Shown one piece after another: positions 12,301 to 27,300 of a stretch of 64,000 nt of DNA. The stretch comes from Tenebrio molitor (taxonomy: Eukaryota; Arthropoda; Insecta; Coleoptera; Tenebrionidae), in contig NC_091047.1 in assembly GCF_963966145.1 (NCBI RefSeq), forward strand, positions 26,908,001-26,972,000. Reading direction: 5' to 3'. The notes beneath the pieces are model-generated. The model made no database searches. It worked only from the letters and a program-made list of their open reading frames with translations, and was not told the origin of the DNA. The translations under genes and the position numbers were made by a program. Each line of letters opens with the position of its first letter. Position 1 is the stretch's first letter.

Positions 12301-15300
12301 GACGTTATTTTCCAAGAGGATGGACCTCTCACGCACTGTTTTAGACCAAACATATAGGCAGATTGGTAGAAATGGTACAACCGAATGACCCGCTCGTTCG
12401 TCCGATTGGAATTTCAAAATAGACTGCTTTATTGCTAAGAAATGCAAGGAGAACATTTACGACATTTTGAACAATTAATGAAGATCATTGTTTAAAAAAT
12501 ATATTTTTCCCAAGTTTTCGTACAAATTATGTTATTTACTGTTTTATGAAACAACTTGTTCGGTATGCCTGTAACACTGTTAGATAGACAATAAAATGAT
12601 GTATCATATGACCTTCCTCGCTATTTGAAATTTCAGTTGACAGCGGTCCTTGCGCCATCTTTGTACATTGATGCTTCACTTTTTTGTCAAAAAGCAGTAA
12701 ACTCGATACCATTTTATTCAGTTTTTGTCCAATATGGTGAATTTCTTGAAAGTACCAACGACCAGAAACCTCAATTTTATTGAACTCCATAAAATACTCG
12801 TAAAGATTATGAATTTATTACCTACTCGTAGTTACTAGAATAGTTTGAAAGTATACCACTCGCAGGCTGATCCAAACACTAACAAAATTTTATTTAAAAA
12901 TATTTTGTAATGAATTCCGATTCGTTCATTCGAAAAATCAAAACTGGAAGCCACATATTGCCAAAATACCTACATACATATACTGTTCCACTTGTGAAAG
13001 AGTAGATTTGCAAAAATATATTGTCTAGAAATGAACTACTAACTTACTCTCTTCATTCTTATTACATTTAAAGTCTCCATAAAAGGGTTATTCTAGAACT
13101 ACAGTATTACGTACAGTTGCGGACACGGAATTTTAGACGTCAAATTTATGTCAATTCAAAAAATGTCAATGTAGGCCACGCTTTATTGTCGTTATGATTG
13201 ACGTTTGAAACTATTTGACATTTGAAAGTTTATTTTTTGGCATATCAGTATGATAAAAATTACAAAAATCTAAAGTGAGGTTAGTTGCACCTAAAGCCAG
13301 TTTTACATTTTTATGTCAATCGAATGACAAATCGTCCAAGATTCCGTGTCCGCAATAGTACTATTGCGGCCAAAAAATTTTAGCACTATCTTGCCATTTA
13401 TGTGTAAATAAACTTTTAGTAACCGGAGCCCCTCTTTCGATTCTTGTTATTTTGACATGCATATTGTTATTCTGACAATCAATTTAAACTGTTCAAAGCT
13501 CAGATATTCCAAAAATCCGACATGAATGAACAAAATTAGAGCAGTCGTACGTTGTATAAAATGACAAAATAATTTCGAGTTTTGAAATTTACCACCCAAA
13601 AAATTACAATCATAATCGAGACGGTAATCATAATGACAATAAAGTATGGCATACAAATTTTTTTTGAAGTGGCAGGTAAAATTTTTTGGCCGCCATAGTA
13701 CCTACACACTATCATTGAAAACAACCAAATTTGGAATAAATTACTACAGAAAACATAGTAAGTATGTACTGTATTGCCAATTCAAACACGTTTTACTTAT
13801 TGTTCGAGTAGATAGATCTGTTCTTTGAATTTTCTCTTTTATTATTTCATATAAAGAGCGGACAAATTAATTTGTAATCGAGTTATCCATGAATCCGAAA
13901 TCGTATGTCGTTACTTGAACTCCACGCTCCAATAAACACAGCTTGAAACACAGGTTAAAGTAAAATCGGTATAGATGTGAATTGTCAGCGTCAAAGTTTT
14001 AAAAAATTCAGTGACTACCGCTAAAAAATGTAAAAAAATATTTACTGTTTTTGCTGAGACTGTACGTATGTCAAATGATAAGAGTGAGGTTATACTCCAC
14101 AAAATGGGAATACATTGTTAAAAGATTATAATAATTATTAAATTGCAATTCATTGTAGCAATTAACCACCCACACTTTTTCTTTTGCGGAAAGCAATGTT
14201 CGTTTCTTTTGTGAACTCATTTTTCTTTCAATAAAATGTTTGAATTTTTAACTTGTAAAAATCTACCTGTCACGTTTGACGATTGGAGCCAGAACAAAAA
14301 CTTAAATTCAAAAATCCCGAGAAGCGCGCCTAGTAATTTTAGTCGATACCAACCAAGCGTCATTTTGACAATTCACATCTATACCGATTTTATTTTAGAT
14401 CTCGACATATCAATCGCAAAAGACACACGGATTCAAATCCATGAATGACTCGATTACAAATTATTTTGATCGCTCGAATGCTCGATACTTTCCCCTGAAT
14501 ACATTTAAAGAGCATCACTCTAAATAAATCTCCCAGTACAAGATATTGCGACTTAATTGTCGCCGTCATTTTGCGATAATCATTAGTTCATTACTTATGA
14601 ATTATTCCATTCCCTTTCACAAGGTCTAACATAAATACATAATGATTTGAGATTATCGAATTGGTACAGGATGTGACCTCCGCTTCCACCTTCACCGTAA
14701 ACTGTGCAAACCGCGAACTCATATCTAAAACGACTGAATTAAACAGGAACAACTGGGTACCAAACAAAATTAGTTATTTAGCGAACATGTGAAAAGCGGT
14801 TCATTACGAGTGATTAAACCGGGACGGTGGAGAATCAATCGATGCTAATATGCAATTAAATCGTGAATTGTTAATGCAAAATATATGACGAACCACATGC
14901 GACCGTTTAATTTCCAATCTGATCGGTCGTCGGAAAATCATCGAGTCGACGCAAAATTACAAAGATATTTGCCCCCGTGAAAAAACTCTACTCCTATCCT
15001 ATCCGACGCTCGCAGATTAAAAATGATTTTTTAAATTCGAATTAGGCCTCTCCACACCTGGCAACAAGAAAGTGAAAATTAAAAATTCCCCGATATCGCA
15101 CCATTAAAATGAAATAAAAGGTGCACGCCCTCGGTCGATTGACGTCACTGTTCTAATTTCTGATTTATCGGAACCATCGTAACCCACGACCGTACTCGTG
15201 TAATAACCGACCCCAAGACGGGCGGGTAAATATTTGTACCCCTTCGACGTAGCCACACGAATTATCTTTTAATGATCGAACCGGCCGGCATCGGCTTTTT

Positions 15301-18300
15301 ATAGAGACTGAAGCGACCACGAAAGGCCAATTGAACAAATCAATTACATAAATAATGAGCCAAGAATAGAGCAGCGTTGGTCGTGCTTTCGGTCGCAGTT
15401 ATCCTGACACGGACGCGGCGACGATCCTTTTCACCTTCATTTTCGGATCTCACGGTTCTGCATAAATAATGTCCGAGTAAACAACAAGTACCTCGGTGAA
15501 TTCATTACGACTTTCTTGTTTCCAAAACTGTTAAAAAGTACGAATGGACGGAATGCAATAAAATGCGACAAAACGTCTGGGTATTTTTTAAGGAATTTGT
15601 TTTTCACAAATGTTTAAGTATGTATACAAAAGCAACACCCAAAAGGTACCAAAAAATACTGGACGAATAGTTGAATTAAACAAGGTGTGTCAGAATTTCA
15701 CGGACAAACTTTCAGGGCTGATTCTATGACGTATGGGGTAAAAAACGCTTAGTTCGCTTAGTTAGATATTTTTACCTGAGGTAGGTCGTGTTAAAAGAAG
15801 GCAAAATAACCCAACTTGCCTTATACAAATGATAATGGTTTACAAGAAAATCAAAGGAATCGCTTTGTTTGGGAAACGCTGAAAAATTTCAAATTTGGCG
15901 GCCAGTTTTGACGTACGACCACTCTAAAAAGTCAAGTTTTTATGTCACTCGAAGTTATGTTTGACTTTTATGGGTTACGTTTTTTGAGTTTCATCATGAA
16001 TCTTTGAAAAATTTGTAAAGTGATGATAAAATAGTGCCTGCAACTGATTCAGAAGACAACAACGACTTAAACCAACAAAGTAAAAAGACTGTAATTGTGA
16101 GTAAAAGCATGGAATGAAACATCGAAGAAGTTGCTCGAAATACCTGCCATTGTTTGCAATGCAATACGACGTGTCCAAGAAAGCGGAACTCGATTCAGAA
16201 TTCACGAATTTCCTGAGCGGCGTTTTTCCTCGAATTGCTAGAAAATTTTCCTCGAGTAATTCGGGCAAAACTTCGTTTAAAAATTTAAGATAACCGTCTA
16301 CATTCAAACGGTGAGGTGATTTTCAACAATCCCAAACCACACGTTAATAAAAATGACTCCTGGAAGTGACGTTCTTGGATTTTGCGAGGAATGTGATCTT
16401 CTCGTTGGCGGTCAAGATCACGCTTAGTCATTTCGAAACGCCCGAAATCGCGAAGATGCTGGACAACGTTTACAAAGGTTCGTGCATTGAGAAAAGTATC
16501 CTTTGAGGCAACCTTTCACCGTAGATTTGCCGTGCTAGCTCTGAATGTCCACGGTTTTCGCCATAGATCAAAAACCATATCGGTTTTCTCCAGGTTGGGG
16601 AAAGACATTTGTGATTTAAATTGAGGTTAAGATTGATGTTCTTGTCAAAGTGACTTAATTTTGAATTAAATGACAACAAAAAAAAGTCTACTATTATTAT
16701 TTTGGACCTGTATTTTCATAAAATTCAGTGGCTCTCAAACTTTTTTTGAAAAACTTATAGCCTTTTAATGTAATGTGCAAAGTAATGTTTTTTTATTAAA
16801 CAATGTTACAACATAATGCTGAAAATGTTTACCATTTTGTTCTAGGCACAAACAGGCCCTTTGTTTAACTGCAGTGATAGCATTTTGTAACATGATTTGA
16901 TTCTTATTGATTTATTTAATAAGTGTATCGATTCAAAAAGACCTACGACTTCAGTTCCAGCGCCAACTTTAATAACAAATTCAATGGATCGCTCGATATT
17001 ATCTCTTATGGAGACACTTCGTAACTTGGGTGTATACACAATTGCGGAATTTCATCAAATATTTGTAAATTAGTGTCGTAAAAATAAAATTAAGTATTTA
17101 CCAAAAAATGTTTGAAATTTGAGGAAAAACTTTATTATTGTGGGTGGATTCTGTTCGTTGGGCCACCTGGATTGCCAAATTTCATTTGACTTGTGAATTT
17201 TGTATTTCAATTGCAATTTAAATGTATATTATACTTGTTGTGAATTCACTTACACATTAGTATGTTCTGTCGGCGTAACGAAGGAAAAAAATTCGCCTTG
17301 AAAAAAATAACAGTTATAATATAGGTACATACAATAAAGTTTGTCCAACGAGAGATTGGTTGACATAAAAACCACTAAATTCTACGTAGAGGAAGTAGTA
17401 CCTAGCGCACGTAAAATTTGAAATACATATGTATATTCTTCAAGCAGTAATATTTTTGCCATGAAATGATGTTCTAATTAATTTATTCTAGTGGATTTTG
17501 TAGTGTTGGGTTAATTTAATAATTTAAAATCTCCCAATCTCTCGCTGGACAAAGTATACTAAAGTTCACACATATTAAAATCAAAGGAGATGATTATTAT
17601 CTCTTGAAAAAATAAAAAGTATCTTAATTTTAAAAAATCAATCAGTTTTTACGTATTTTTATTATTCCTTCACTCATCGCATTTTTTCTGAAGTGACAAC
17701 ACATTTCTAATTTTAATTTTTGAACATCTGTGCATTCATACATAAAAAAAATACCTTATTACACTATTAACGTCGAATTGTATAACTGTTTTAAAATAAA
17801 AACCACAGTTTTGAAGATTTATAGTGAGAGTTGCAAAATGCAATACAATAAATAACATCGTTATATAAATAGAATATTTAGCAGTAAATAATGTTACATA
17901 CTATGCACATTTATAAATTTGTCTGAAAATAAAAAAACATTTGGAGTAGGTTTCTCACGTTAAGGTTAGTAGGTCGGACATATTCTAAAACAATTCAAAA
18001 TTAACTTCAACAGACAACAATTTTGTCATGAAGATAAACAAAACAGCTACATATGTGTTTTAAAATGAAATTTACATTTATCCATTTTAATCTTGTTTTC
18101 AAATATGTAGGTACATACTTATGTTATGTACTATTCCGGACACGGAATTTTGGCATTTTTTTTAGACATTTCTAAAAAAAAATTATGTTAACCAATCCTT
18201 AGTGCCATTAAGACCTAAGTAACAATTATTAAAAATCACTTTGAAGTTTTTCCTGTAACATCAAAAAAGCAGGGAAATGGCATAATCGGGTCAAAAGTTG

Positions 18301-21300
18301 GGTTATATTTTATAAAGGCCACTTCACACATATTTGTCAGTTAAATGTCAGTTGTGGCCAAGATTCCGTGTCCGGAATAGTATAGGTAGGTACAGTTAGT
18401 TTTAGAAAAAAGGGTATTGAATTTTATTATTATGTAAATTGAGTTTTGTTCTTCCGTCACTTGTCAATCGGTCATTTTTACATGCTGGTAAATCAACCAC
18501 ATCATTCTCACCCTAACTCTTTTAGAAATAAGCCATTTTAAACCATTAAAAAATTGTAAAAATGTGTCAATTTATTTTTATTCTGACAGTTCCCGTTTAT
18601 TTTTAAAGTAACAGTTTACATTTTTATACTTAAATCTATGACAAATAATAGATATTTATGTAATAAGTACATAACATATGTCTTTGTGAACGATCCCTAC
18701 AGTTTATGACAGATCGAGTTTGCGAGCGAGGCTAATAAATAGGGCAAGTTCACAAAGCCTAATTATGTACGAATTATACAAATCTTTATGTTCGATTGTG
18801 AAGTTAAGTTTCTTTTAGATACAAAACTAATAGATTCTAAAAATTACTATATTTTCGAAGTGTTCTGTTTTTGTTGCTGCGGTAACGAAGTTGTTTATTA
18901 CTATTTATTTGAAAACGAACAGTGTTTGTGTTTGAAATATGAGCTGAAATTGTTTTTATTTCTGGTTGTAATATTGAGCACAGTAGGAGAAATTGCGGCA
19001 AAAGCCAAAGATCTTTACTGCAAAGTTTTGTGTTAATTCTATTCTTTCCTGATTTAAATAAAATTATGAAATTTAGTAATACCCAAAATTGACAAGTATC
19101 CGTTTTACTTTATCATTACGGACGAGTCCCTAAGAGGTAGTTTATGGACAATAAACGATATCATAAATCATGATTCATGAATTACACTAACCGGCACAAA
19201 AAACGACTCACCTCGCGACTCACTTTGAATTTTAAGTACATAATTCATTGTCTTAGAATTTTTTTTTTGGTCTCATGTTGTATTGGTAGGTGCTATTTAA
19301 GTTATTCTTTGCCAAAGAATATCCGACAAACCAAACATTAAACACACGAAATAAGATTTTAATGAAAAATGATAAAACTTATTTTTTAGAAAAAAAAAAT
19401 TATGTTATAAAAAATTGTCAAAATTTGAACAGTAAGTATTTTGAATTAGTATCTCGTGTTAAAAAATTAAAAATTTTAACACGTAAAACAACCGACAAAA
19501 ACACAACATGGAAGTAGCGCAAACTTTTCAATAATTTATTTAAACAAAACAATTCGGTTGCCATGGTGACCATAGCACTCCCGATCTTTGAAAATATCCC
19601 AATTTAACTATTATTACAAAAAATAAGCACAAATATAATTTCAAGATTATTTATTAAAGCAATCATAATGAGTCGCTTTTTGTGCCGGCCGGTGAGTGTA
19701 TAATACAATCGAACATAAAAAAATTAGTAGGAACCTTATCTTTATTTCAACTCAACTATATTCATATATAAGTGTAGCTTAGTATTTTGAAATAACACAG
19801 TCAAAAAGACAACACTAGCGGATGGTCGAAAGGCTTCGCACCTGAAATTCTTTAATGGCGTCTTACCCAGAAGAATTGCTCAGTTATGTCATGAACACGT
19901 CCAAGAAGTTGGCACATATTTGAAATAAAAACCATCTGCTCTACATTTTTATATAAAATATAAGTGTGTTAAATAGCAAGAGTTAAAGAATGCAAGATAT
20001 AAATTTACAAAAAATTATTTATTAATTTTTCAAAACGTAATTTGAATTTGTTATGTTCTTTCTCTTCAGATCATTGAGGGATTAGGCAAAAATAACGATA
20101 ACGTTTGCACAATCACTGCAAAGAAAGATAATAATCGGTCCGATGATCTGTTAACGATAATTGTAATTATTTGATATTTGTAATACATATTTGTAATTAC
20201 CTTTTAATGTCAACATTTGAGCCTACTCTAAAATCTAAAACAATAATCAGTGTTGCTAAAAAATTGCGAAGTCATTTGTACAAACAAGAAAATTTGTAAA
20301 AACAATTTGATATATCGGTAATCAAAATTCTGGAAATTTTAGAAGATGTAAGGAAAAACGTACTGTTCAAAAAATATAAGTATATATGATGAAAACTTAT
20401 ATGTACAGTTGCGGCCGTTGAAATCTCAAGACAGGAAAGATTTAAACACTCTGTATAAATTCCGAAATTTGATTAGCGTAAACAGGATTTTCATCAAGGA
20501 TTATAAAGTCAGTATCAGTATTTGACATATTAGGTCAGAATCGCGCGTAACTTTTCAAATGCCGCAATTATCTGATTTGCAAAAATGTGTTTGACTGAGG
20601 GACGGTGTGAGTATAAGAGCCATTGCTAGAAAAATTAATGTGGATAATGTTTAAGTGACATTTTGAGAAACGTCACTTTCAATACCATTTACAAAGCCAA
20701 AAGTTTGGCGTTGTCAAAGTGTCTGAGTTTTCAACGGCCGCAACTGTACATATTATGTGGAAAAAATAAATACAATTAGAAAAGTAATGAACGGAAAAGT
20801 TGTCTTAAATATATGTACCTATAATATAACACTAGAAAGCGTTGTTTGTGTAGAGGCGGAAAGGTCATTTTTAAAATTAAAATATCTACTTTCATGGCGC
20901 CTGAACACTTGACAAAAACTATTGTAATTCGCTGTGACCTACATAATTGGAATTTTTTATTTAGTCAGTTGCTTAATTGACGTAATACTGACAACAAAAT
21001 TAAATTTCTAAATGATGACATTATTTCTCTCTATTCTCCTTTTATTTAACCACGAAAAACGAGCCCATGTATAACTATCGAGCGATCCATTGAATTTGTT
21101 ATTAAAGTTGGCACTGGAACTGAAGCCGTAGGTCTTTTTGAATCGATATACTTATTTGTATATAAATTAATGTTACAAAATGCTATCAGTGGAGTTAAAC
21201 GAAGGGCCCGTTTGTGCTTAGAACAAAATGGTGAACACTTTCAGCATCTGTTGTAACATTGTTTAATAAAATAAACATTACCATTGTAATTTTTCTCTTA

Positions 21301-24300
21301 ATCCGTCGAATCCTTAATTCCCCATTTTCTGTTTTACAATTGTCATTAAATGTGACCTTTGTCGCGATAGTTCAAAATTAGACATGCGTTGACAGTACCA
21401 GCGCCAACTCTAATAACAAATTCAACAGATCGCAGGATATAAATAATTAAGTAAATGCAATAAAAAACAAAGAGATGTTTCCCTGATTTTTTATTAATAC
21501 AAATTCAACAGTAAAGAAAGTTAGACGGAATATTTGTGCTTGCTCTACGACAGATCTAAAGTGCTCCTGTTAACGTTTGCAAAACTTCACATCATACGCC
21601 GATAAAATCTAAAAAGAACAACTAGCAGCATAGAGCACGAAGGCAAAGTAAATACCTATTCCACATCACGTACCAGATAAAGATAAATGCAGCTATGACT
21701 CATACAACATGTCAAAGTGGCTTTAGGAATTTTGCAAAGAATGATTTTCATTTCAGTGATCGATCGTGTTCAGCTGAACTTAAAAATGTCAAAGACCAGA
21801 AACTACAACAGCTACTGGAACCAAACTAGCATAAGAACTGGTCGTGCAGCTTCGAGTCACTCGGGAAAAATGGGTTTTCTTCAAGTTGCAAAATATCAAA
21901 AAGAGAGAAAGTGGATGTCTATCATATTTCGAATGATGGAAGCAAAGAACGTGTCTTAAGTACAGTGATGAATTTTATTGACAGTGCAGAACAAAAATAA
22001 TAACCAGCGCAAAATAGATTTCGAAACATTAGGTACAGTGGTCCACCACTACAAACACTAAAATCAATTTGAGTATAAATTGGGCCTTCAGAGATCGTTT
22101 ATTGACTAAGCCAACCACAATGTCACCTTGTTGCTTATCACAAACTGAGAGTGTTGTTTGATATGACGATATGAGGTAGACATGTCTCTACTTTCTATCC
22201 ACGAAGCTTATTCCGTCAGAAAAGTCAAAGATAGTCAAAATTGTGATAATGATTTTATACAAAAGGTAACATTTATATCGTCATGAGTTTCGAAATTTCT
22301 TCGTCTACATTTTACATTTTTTTTCATTCTCCCCCCTACGAAAGTGTAACTTGCTATTTTAATAAGACGATTGAAAGCGAAAGTAAAACATGCTAGGGGA
22401 TCGGTTGCTAGCTATGAAAAACTTTCGTGCCCTGGACGACAAAAAGGGAAAAATGTCAAAAACATCATTCGTTGCACACCATTTAGTGAAATTTTCATAA
22501 GCTTGATTGTACCTACCGGTCTGTGGGATTGTCCGGCAACACACTTTCTGCACGCAATATATGTAGCTTCTTCAATGAAATGCATTTTAAACTAAATTAT
22601 GACCAAGTATTCAACGACAACGATATTTGATAAATGTCATAACATTAACAACAAGTCAGCTTATAATAATTTTATTATAATCACTGAATCATTGTATTTT
22701 ATTAAATGTCGATGGGAGAATGAAAAGTTTAATACATTACACGCTGCGAAAGCTCTTTCACGTGCTTAAAACCTCGGCTACGCTTACGCTTCGCCTCGGC
22801 CATTTAAAAACACCTCGCACATAAAAGTAAACCTTCGCAGCTTGTAATGTAAATAACTATATAAAAAACCACGAAATTCATTTGTAAACCAATATGTTAT
22901 CCATATTATAACTGAACATTTCGCTTAAAAAAGAATAACTCCATAAAACTAGATTTATCTACAATGCCTCAAGTAGGTACTTCAGATACTCAAAAGTGTG
23001 CCTAAAACGGAATTTTACACACACTTTGCACCGGGGCGGCGTGTGCATTATAGCACACAAAATTTAGAACAAATATATCTGATTTTTCTGGGAATAAACT
23101 TGCTATTGCAGTATGTATTTACATTATCCGAAACATCTGGAGGTGTACAATCCATATCGCTTTCTTCACGCTGATCCATTATTTCAATTTATTTTCCTCT
23201 AAATCACATTTGTTTAATTTAAATGAATTTGCGTCGTTTTTTTCCCAACCGATGCAGAAAAATCATTTTTGCCCAAGAATGGAGTTATGCCATTTATACA
23301 ACATGGGCTTCAATTGTTCTTTGCTGGTGGAAATTGTCTTTAATTGAACCAGTTCTTATCACTAAACTACATTGTCAAAATTACAGGCACAATTTATGGA
23401 TTCTAGCTTACTTAAAAATTGACTCTCAAGTTACTGTCTTTAGTTGTGACTACCTAGCTATTCTTACGCTTCAAATACCCCAGGCTTCTCTTTTGGGTCC
23501 CATCTTATTCACGAAAAGTAAACTTAGCGTCAACTTACGAACTAACTTTAAAGATAAGTATATGGCTTCTCTGAAATTTCAAATAAATCTTTATTATTTT
23601 CCATTCCCAGTCAAAATTTTGCAGTAGGTTTATTTTTAAAATCTTTTCAGCTAATTTTAAATTGTTTCTAATTCAATCATAAATACGATTTAACTTGTAT
23701 TTATCTTATTTATTTCAAATCTCGTATTTTTTTGTTCTTTCTTATCTTTGTTCTTTTCTTATTCATTGTGATTTATGTAGTTATAAATATAGATGAAAAG
23801 ATAATTCGCAATTGTAGTACGTAAGAATTAATTTAACCTTTCATTTGATTTTAATTTAAATGGTTAATTCTCTACACTGAAAACTTATACAATGGCACAA
23901 ATGCAATAACATAAAAACAGAACCACCTTGAACATTGTCTAACACACCTTTTAAACTATCTATGAACAGATAAGACCTAGCTCAATTCTGTAAAAATAAA
24001 AATTAAAAATCACATCTGTCATGTAGATTGCTCAATATTCTTAATTAGATTTAGCTGGAATTCATGAATATCTCAAAATCTTTGGAATTAATCAAGAGAG
24101 AGAAAAATGTTTAAGTTCGCTATTATTCCAATACGGCGTAAGATTCTTTGTTAGCTTCTGAGCAACTCAAAACATTTTAAACGAATGAGTTTCTTACAAT
24201 AAACGAAATGAAATACTTGAAACTTCAAATTGATAATTTTTTATTATTATGACTCTTATTGCATTAATTTAAAAATGTATTATCTAAACTGTTTCGGTCG

Positions 24301-27300
24301 CAAATAACTTCCCTTTCCAGAAGCGGGCCCTGACAAAAAATGTACAAAGAAAATGCCGAAAACCGTGGGTTTTTCCGGACGACGGCGACGCCGCGAAATA
24401 TAAAAGATGCATGCGATATTATAAAAAAAATTACATACCTCAGCAGACATGAAAGCAAACGTATTAAATCCACCGAAGAACCCCACGAAGACGGACACCA
24501 ACAGCATGAAACCTGACAGTGCGAAAATAGCGCCCAATAACGCCAACAGCTTCACATGACTCCACAACGGCGTCGTCGGCGAAAACGACAGCTGAAATAA
24601 AAAAAAAAAATCACCCTCACGTCCCAGGTTTTTTTTTCAATTCCTACTTACGTATTCAAAGCGGTCCTTGCTGAGCTGCGACAGCAGATGCAGAAAGCCC
24701 AGAAGGGAGAACCACGAGCACCACAGCAGCACCTCGTCGATGTACTGGACGTTAATTATGCCGAAAACGAAGATGAACTTGTAAAAGACGAAATTCCAAA
24801 ATTTGTCTTTGAGGTGCTGCTGTTCGGAGACTCGGAGTTCGCCGAACACCAACTTCTGGACCGCCGTGCCGATCAGGATCAGCCAGCAGAAGGCCATGTT
24901 GATCATGGTCTGGAAAGATGAGAAAAAATCGTCAGGAGTTGCTCATGAAACGAGGGCGCGGTTGGCAGATTACGAAAGTGGTGCTAACGGTCAACAGAAT
25001 CGTGTCAGATATATTTTTCTTGGTTTGTCCGTTATTTTGTCGAATTATTGTGCCAGGTCGGTTGCTATATAGCAGTAGGTCAGGGATTCCGAGTTCGTTT
25101 AACTCTGACTTAACAGCTCTGCTATTCATTTTATTTTACAAATCACGCTTATTAATGAAATTGCGCACCATAGATGGTGTGTTCGATGCGAATAAATGGT
25201 ACACATGCAACCGACGACTTAAAATCTTTCACGTTTTTTTCCCTATAAACACTAGTAAACCATCCATGTTTATTTATGAATTAATAAACAAAAAAGCATT
25301 AGTTAATGGAAAATAATTTCTAAGAATTATTCCACAAAATTTTGTGAAAACAACAATCTAAAATTTCAAGGTTTCATACTATCACTGCACAACAAATTTA
25401 AATGTATCTTTTTTATGGTCTGACCAAAACAATTTGAAAAATGTTCTATTGTTTCGCGTAACCTAATTGTTTATGTACAATTTAGACAAAACCATACAAA
25501 TTAGCTCCCGTGTAGATTCATTAATCTTTCATCTTGTATTTCTCTGAATGGCAATTAACCAAATTTTTGTCACCATTTTATATCTTCCCGTGTCTCTACA
25601 TGACAGAAATATTTAGTGTAACTTTTCGCCATGTTCGTCTTATTTAAATTTGTGACGGAAAAAGTGCAAATAAAAAGTGAGAAAATGTAGTTTCAGGGAA
25701 ATATTGCACTGCATGTTTTCATTAACAAAAGAGAAAAGTGTTCAATAGCTGCGTTTATTCCAATGAAATACCCAAAGAGTCAAAAATTTTCAGTTGCAAT
25801 ATAACCACTTTATCACATCGTCGAATTTAATGCTTTGTTAAAAAGGATCCACCCTCACCCTATCTATTACAACTAAGAACTAGTTCTGTGTTCTGATAAT
25901 GTTGTCCCTATTCAAGTGTTGCGCTATCATGTTTAGGAAGTGATCAATAGGGCACAAATCAGGCAAATATTAAGTGAGCTAGAAGTCGCCAGAATGGTAT
26001 ATGTATTTGAAATTATAATGACATACAGTGCGTTTTTTTTTAACTGTTGCCATAGGGAATTGCATATATAGATTTGGTGCAAGTTTTTATTTTAGTAATA
26101 AAAAATTAATGATGCACGTAATGCATACAATTTCAACGACAAGAAATTTTATTTGACTAATTTTACTCTTCAAAGTTGAAATTAATGAACGTAAATAATT
26201 TGACAAAAAACGCAGTAGGCGAAATGTGAACAAAAATTAGGTTTTATATTTTAATTTATTATTTATTTATGATTTATTTTAATCATAGCCTCGAGCAGGT
26301 CTCCCTATTTATTTTTTAAATGAAAGTGACAAAAGTCAACTAACATTTCAGCCTGCTAAAAATGATAGTGGCAAGAAAACACTTTTATTAAATTTTTTTT
26401 TGTTCGACACTGTCAGAATTTGAGAATTTTCTCCTATGTGAACGGATTTTGATAAATGTGACAACTTGTCAAAACGAAACATCAAGTTAATTTTAAAGAT
26501 TTTAAGCGATTTGGAGCCTTTAAGGGACTCGGCGAACAAAAAAACGTTGTATTCAACTCGTTTTAAATTGGACCTTTTTTGGCACTCGTGGGCCTTTAAA
26601 ACGCTCGTTTCACTCCAGATTTAAAATGGCCCACTCGTGCCAAAAAAGGCCCAATTTACACACAAACTAGTCAAATAAACTACTATTTCACAACTTTTTC
26701 TCTAGTTTAGAATATCGAATTGTAATCTATCCGATATTTTGAATATTTTCATCAGAACAAAAATTAACAGGGGGTATAAATTTGACCATGCAATTCCCTA
26801 TAGCAACAGTTAAAAAAAATGCACTGTTTAGATAACACCATGTTCTAATTATATTTAAAAATTAATAAATCAGTAGGTTTTCTAATACCCTTCATTATGT
26901 TATACAGGTGATTCCTAAAAATCGCCGCAGGCTCTAACTTAAAGTTGACTCAAGTTGCAAAAAACCACTTGTCATTTGGAACAGCATTTTTCTCATATTT
27001 TTGAACCAAATAAAGGCACAAAGGGACCAGAAAATCATAGTTTGGGTTGGATATTTTCCATATAAGTACAGTTTTAAAGTAATTTCAACTGACTAATGCC
27101 ATAAAAGTGCTGTTGCAAATGCCAAGTGGTTTTTTGCAACTTGAGTCAACTTTAGTTATTTATTGTTCGATTTCAGAACTTGACCTTGAAGTAATGTTAA
27201 GGAGAGATTTTTTTTTATACAGGGTTATTCACATAAGATGACGAGCCTGACCAGGTAAAAATGCAACTCAAAATACACTTTACACTTTACACACTTTATT

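Noticed and set aside
14404..14445. tRNA-like GGATTCAAATCC motif
   Set aside because: It lies in the arm of an inverted-repeat element and has no acceptor stem, D-arm or A-box at the right distance.
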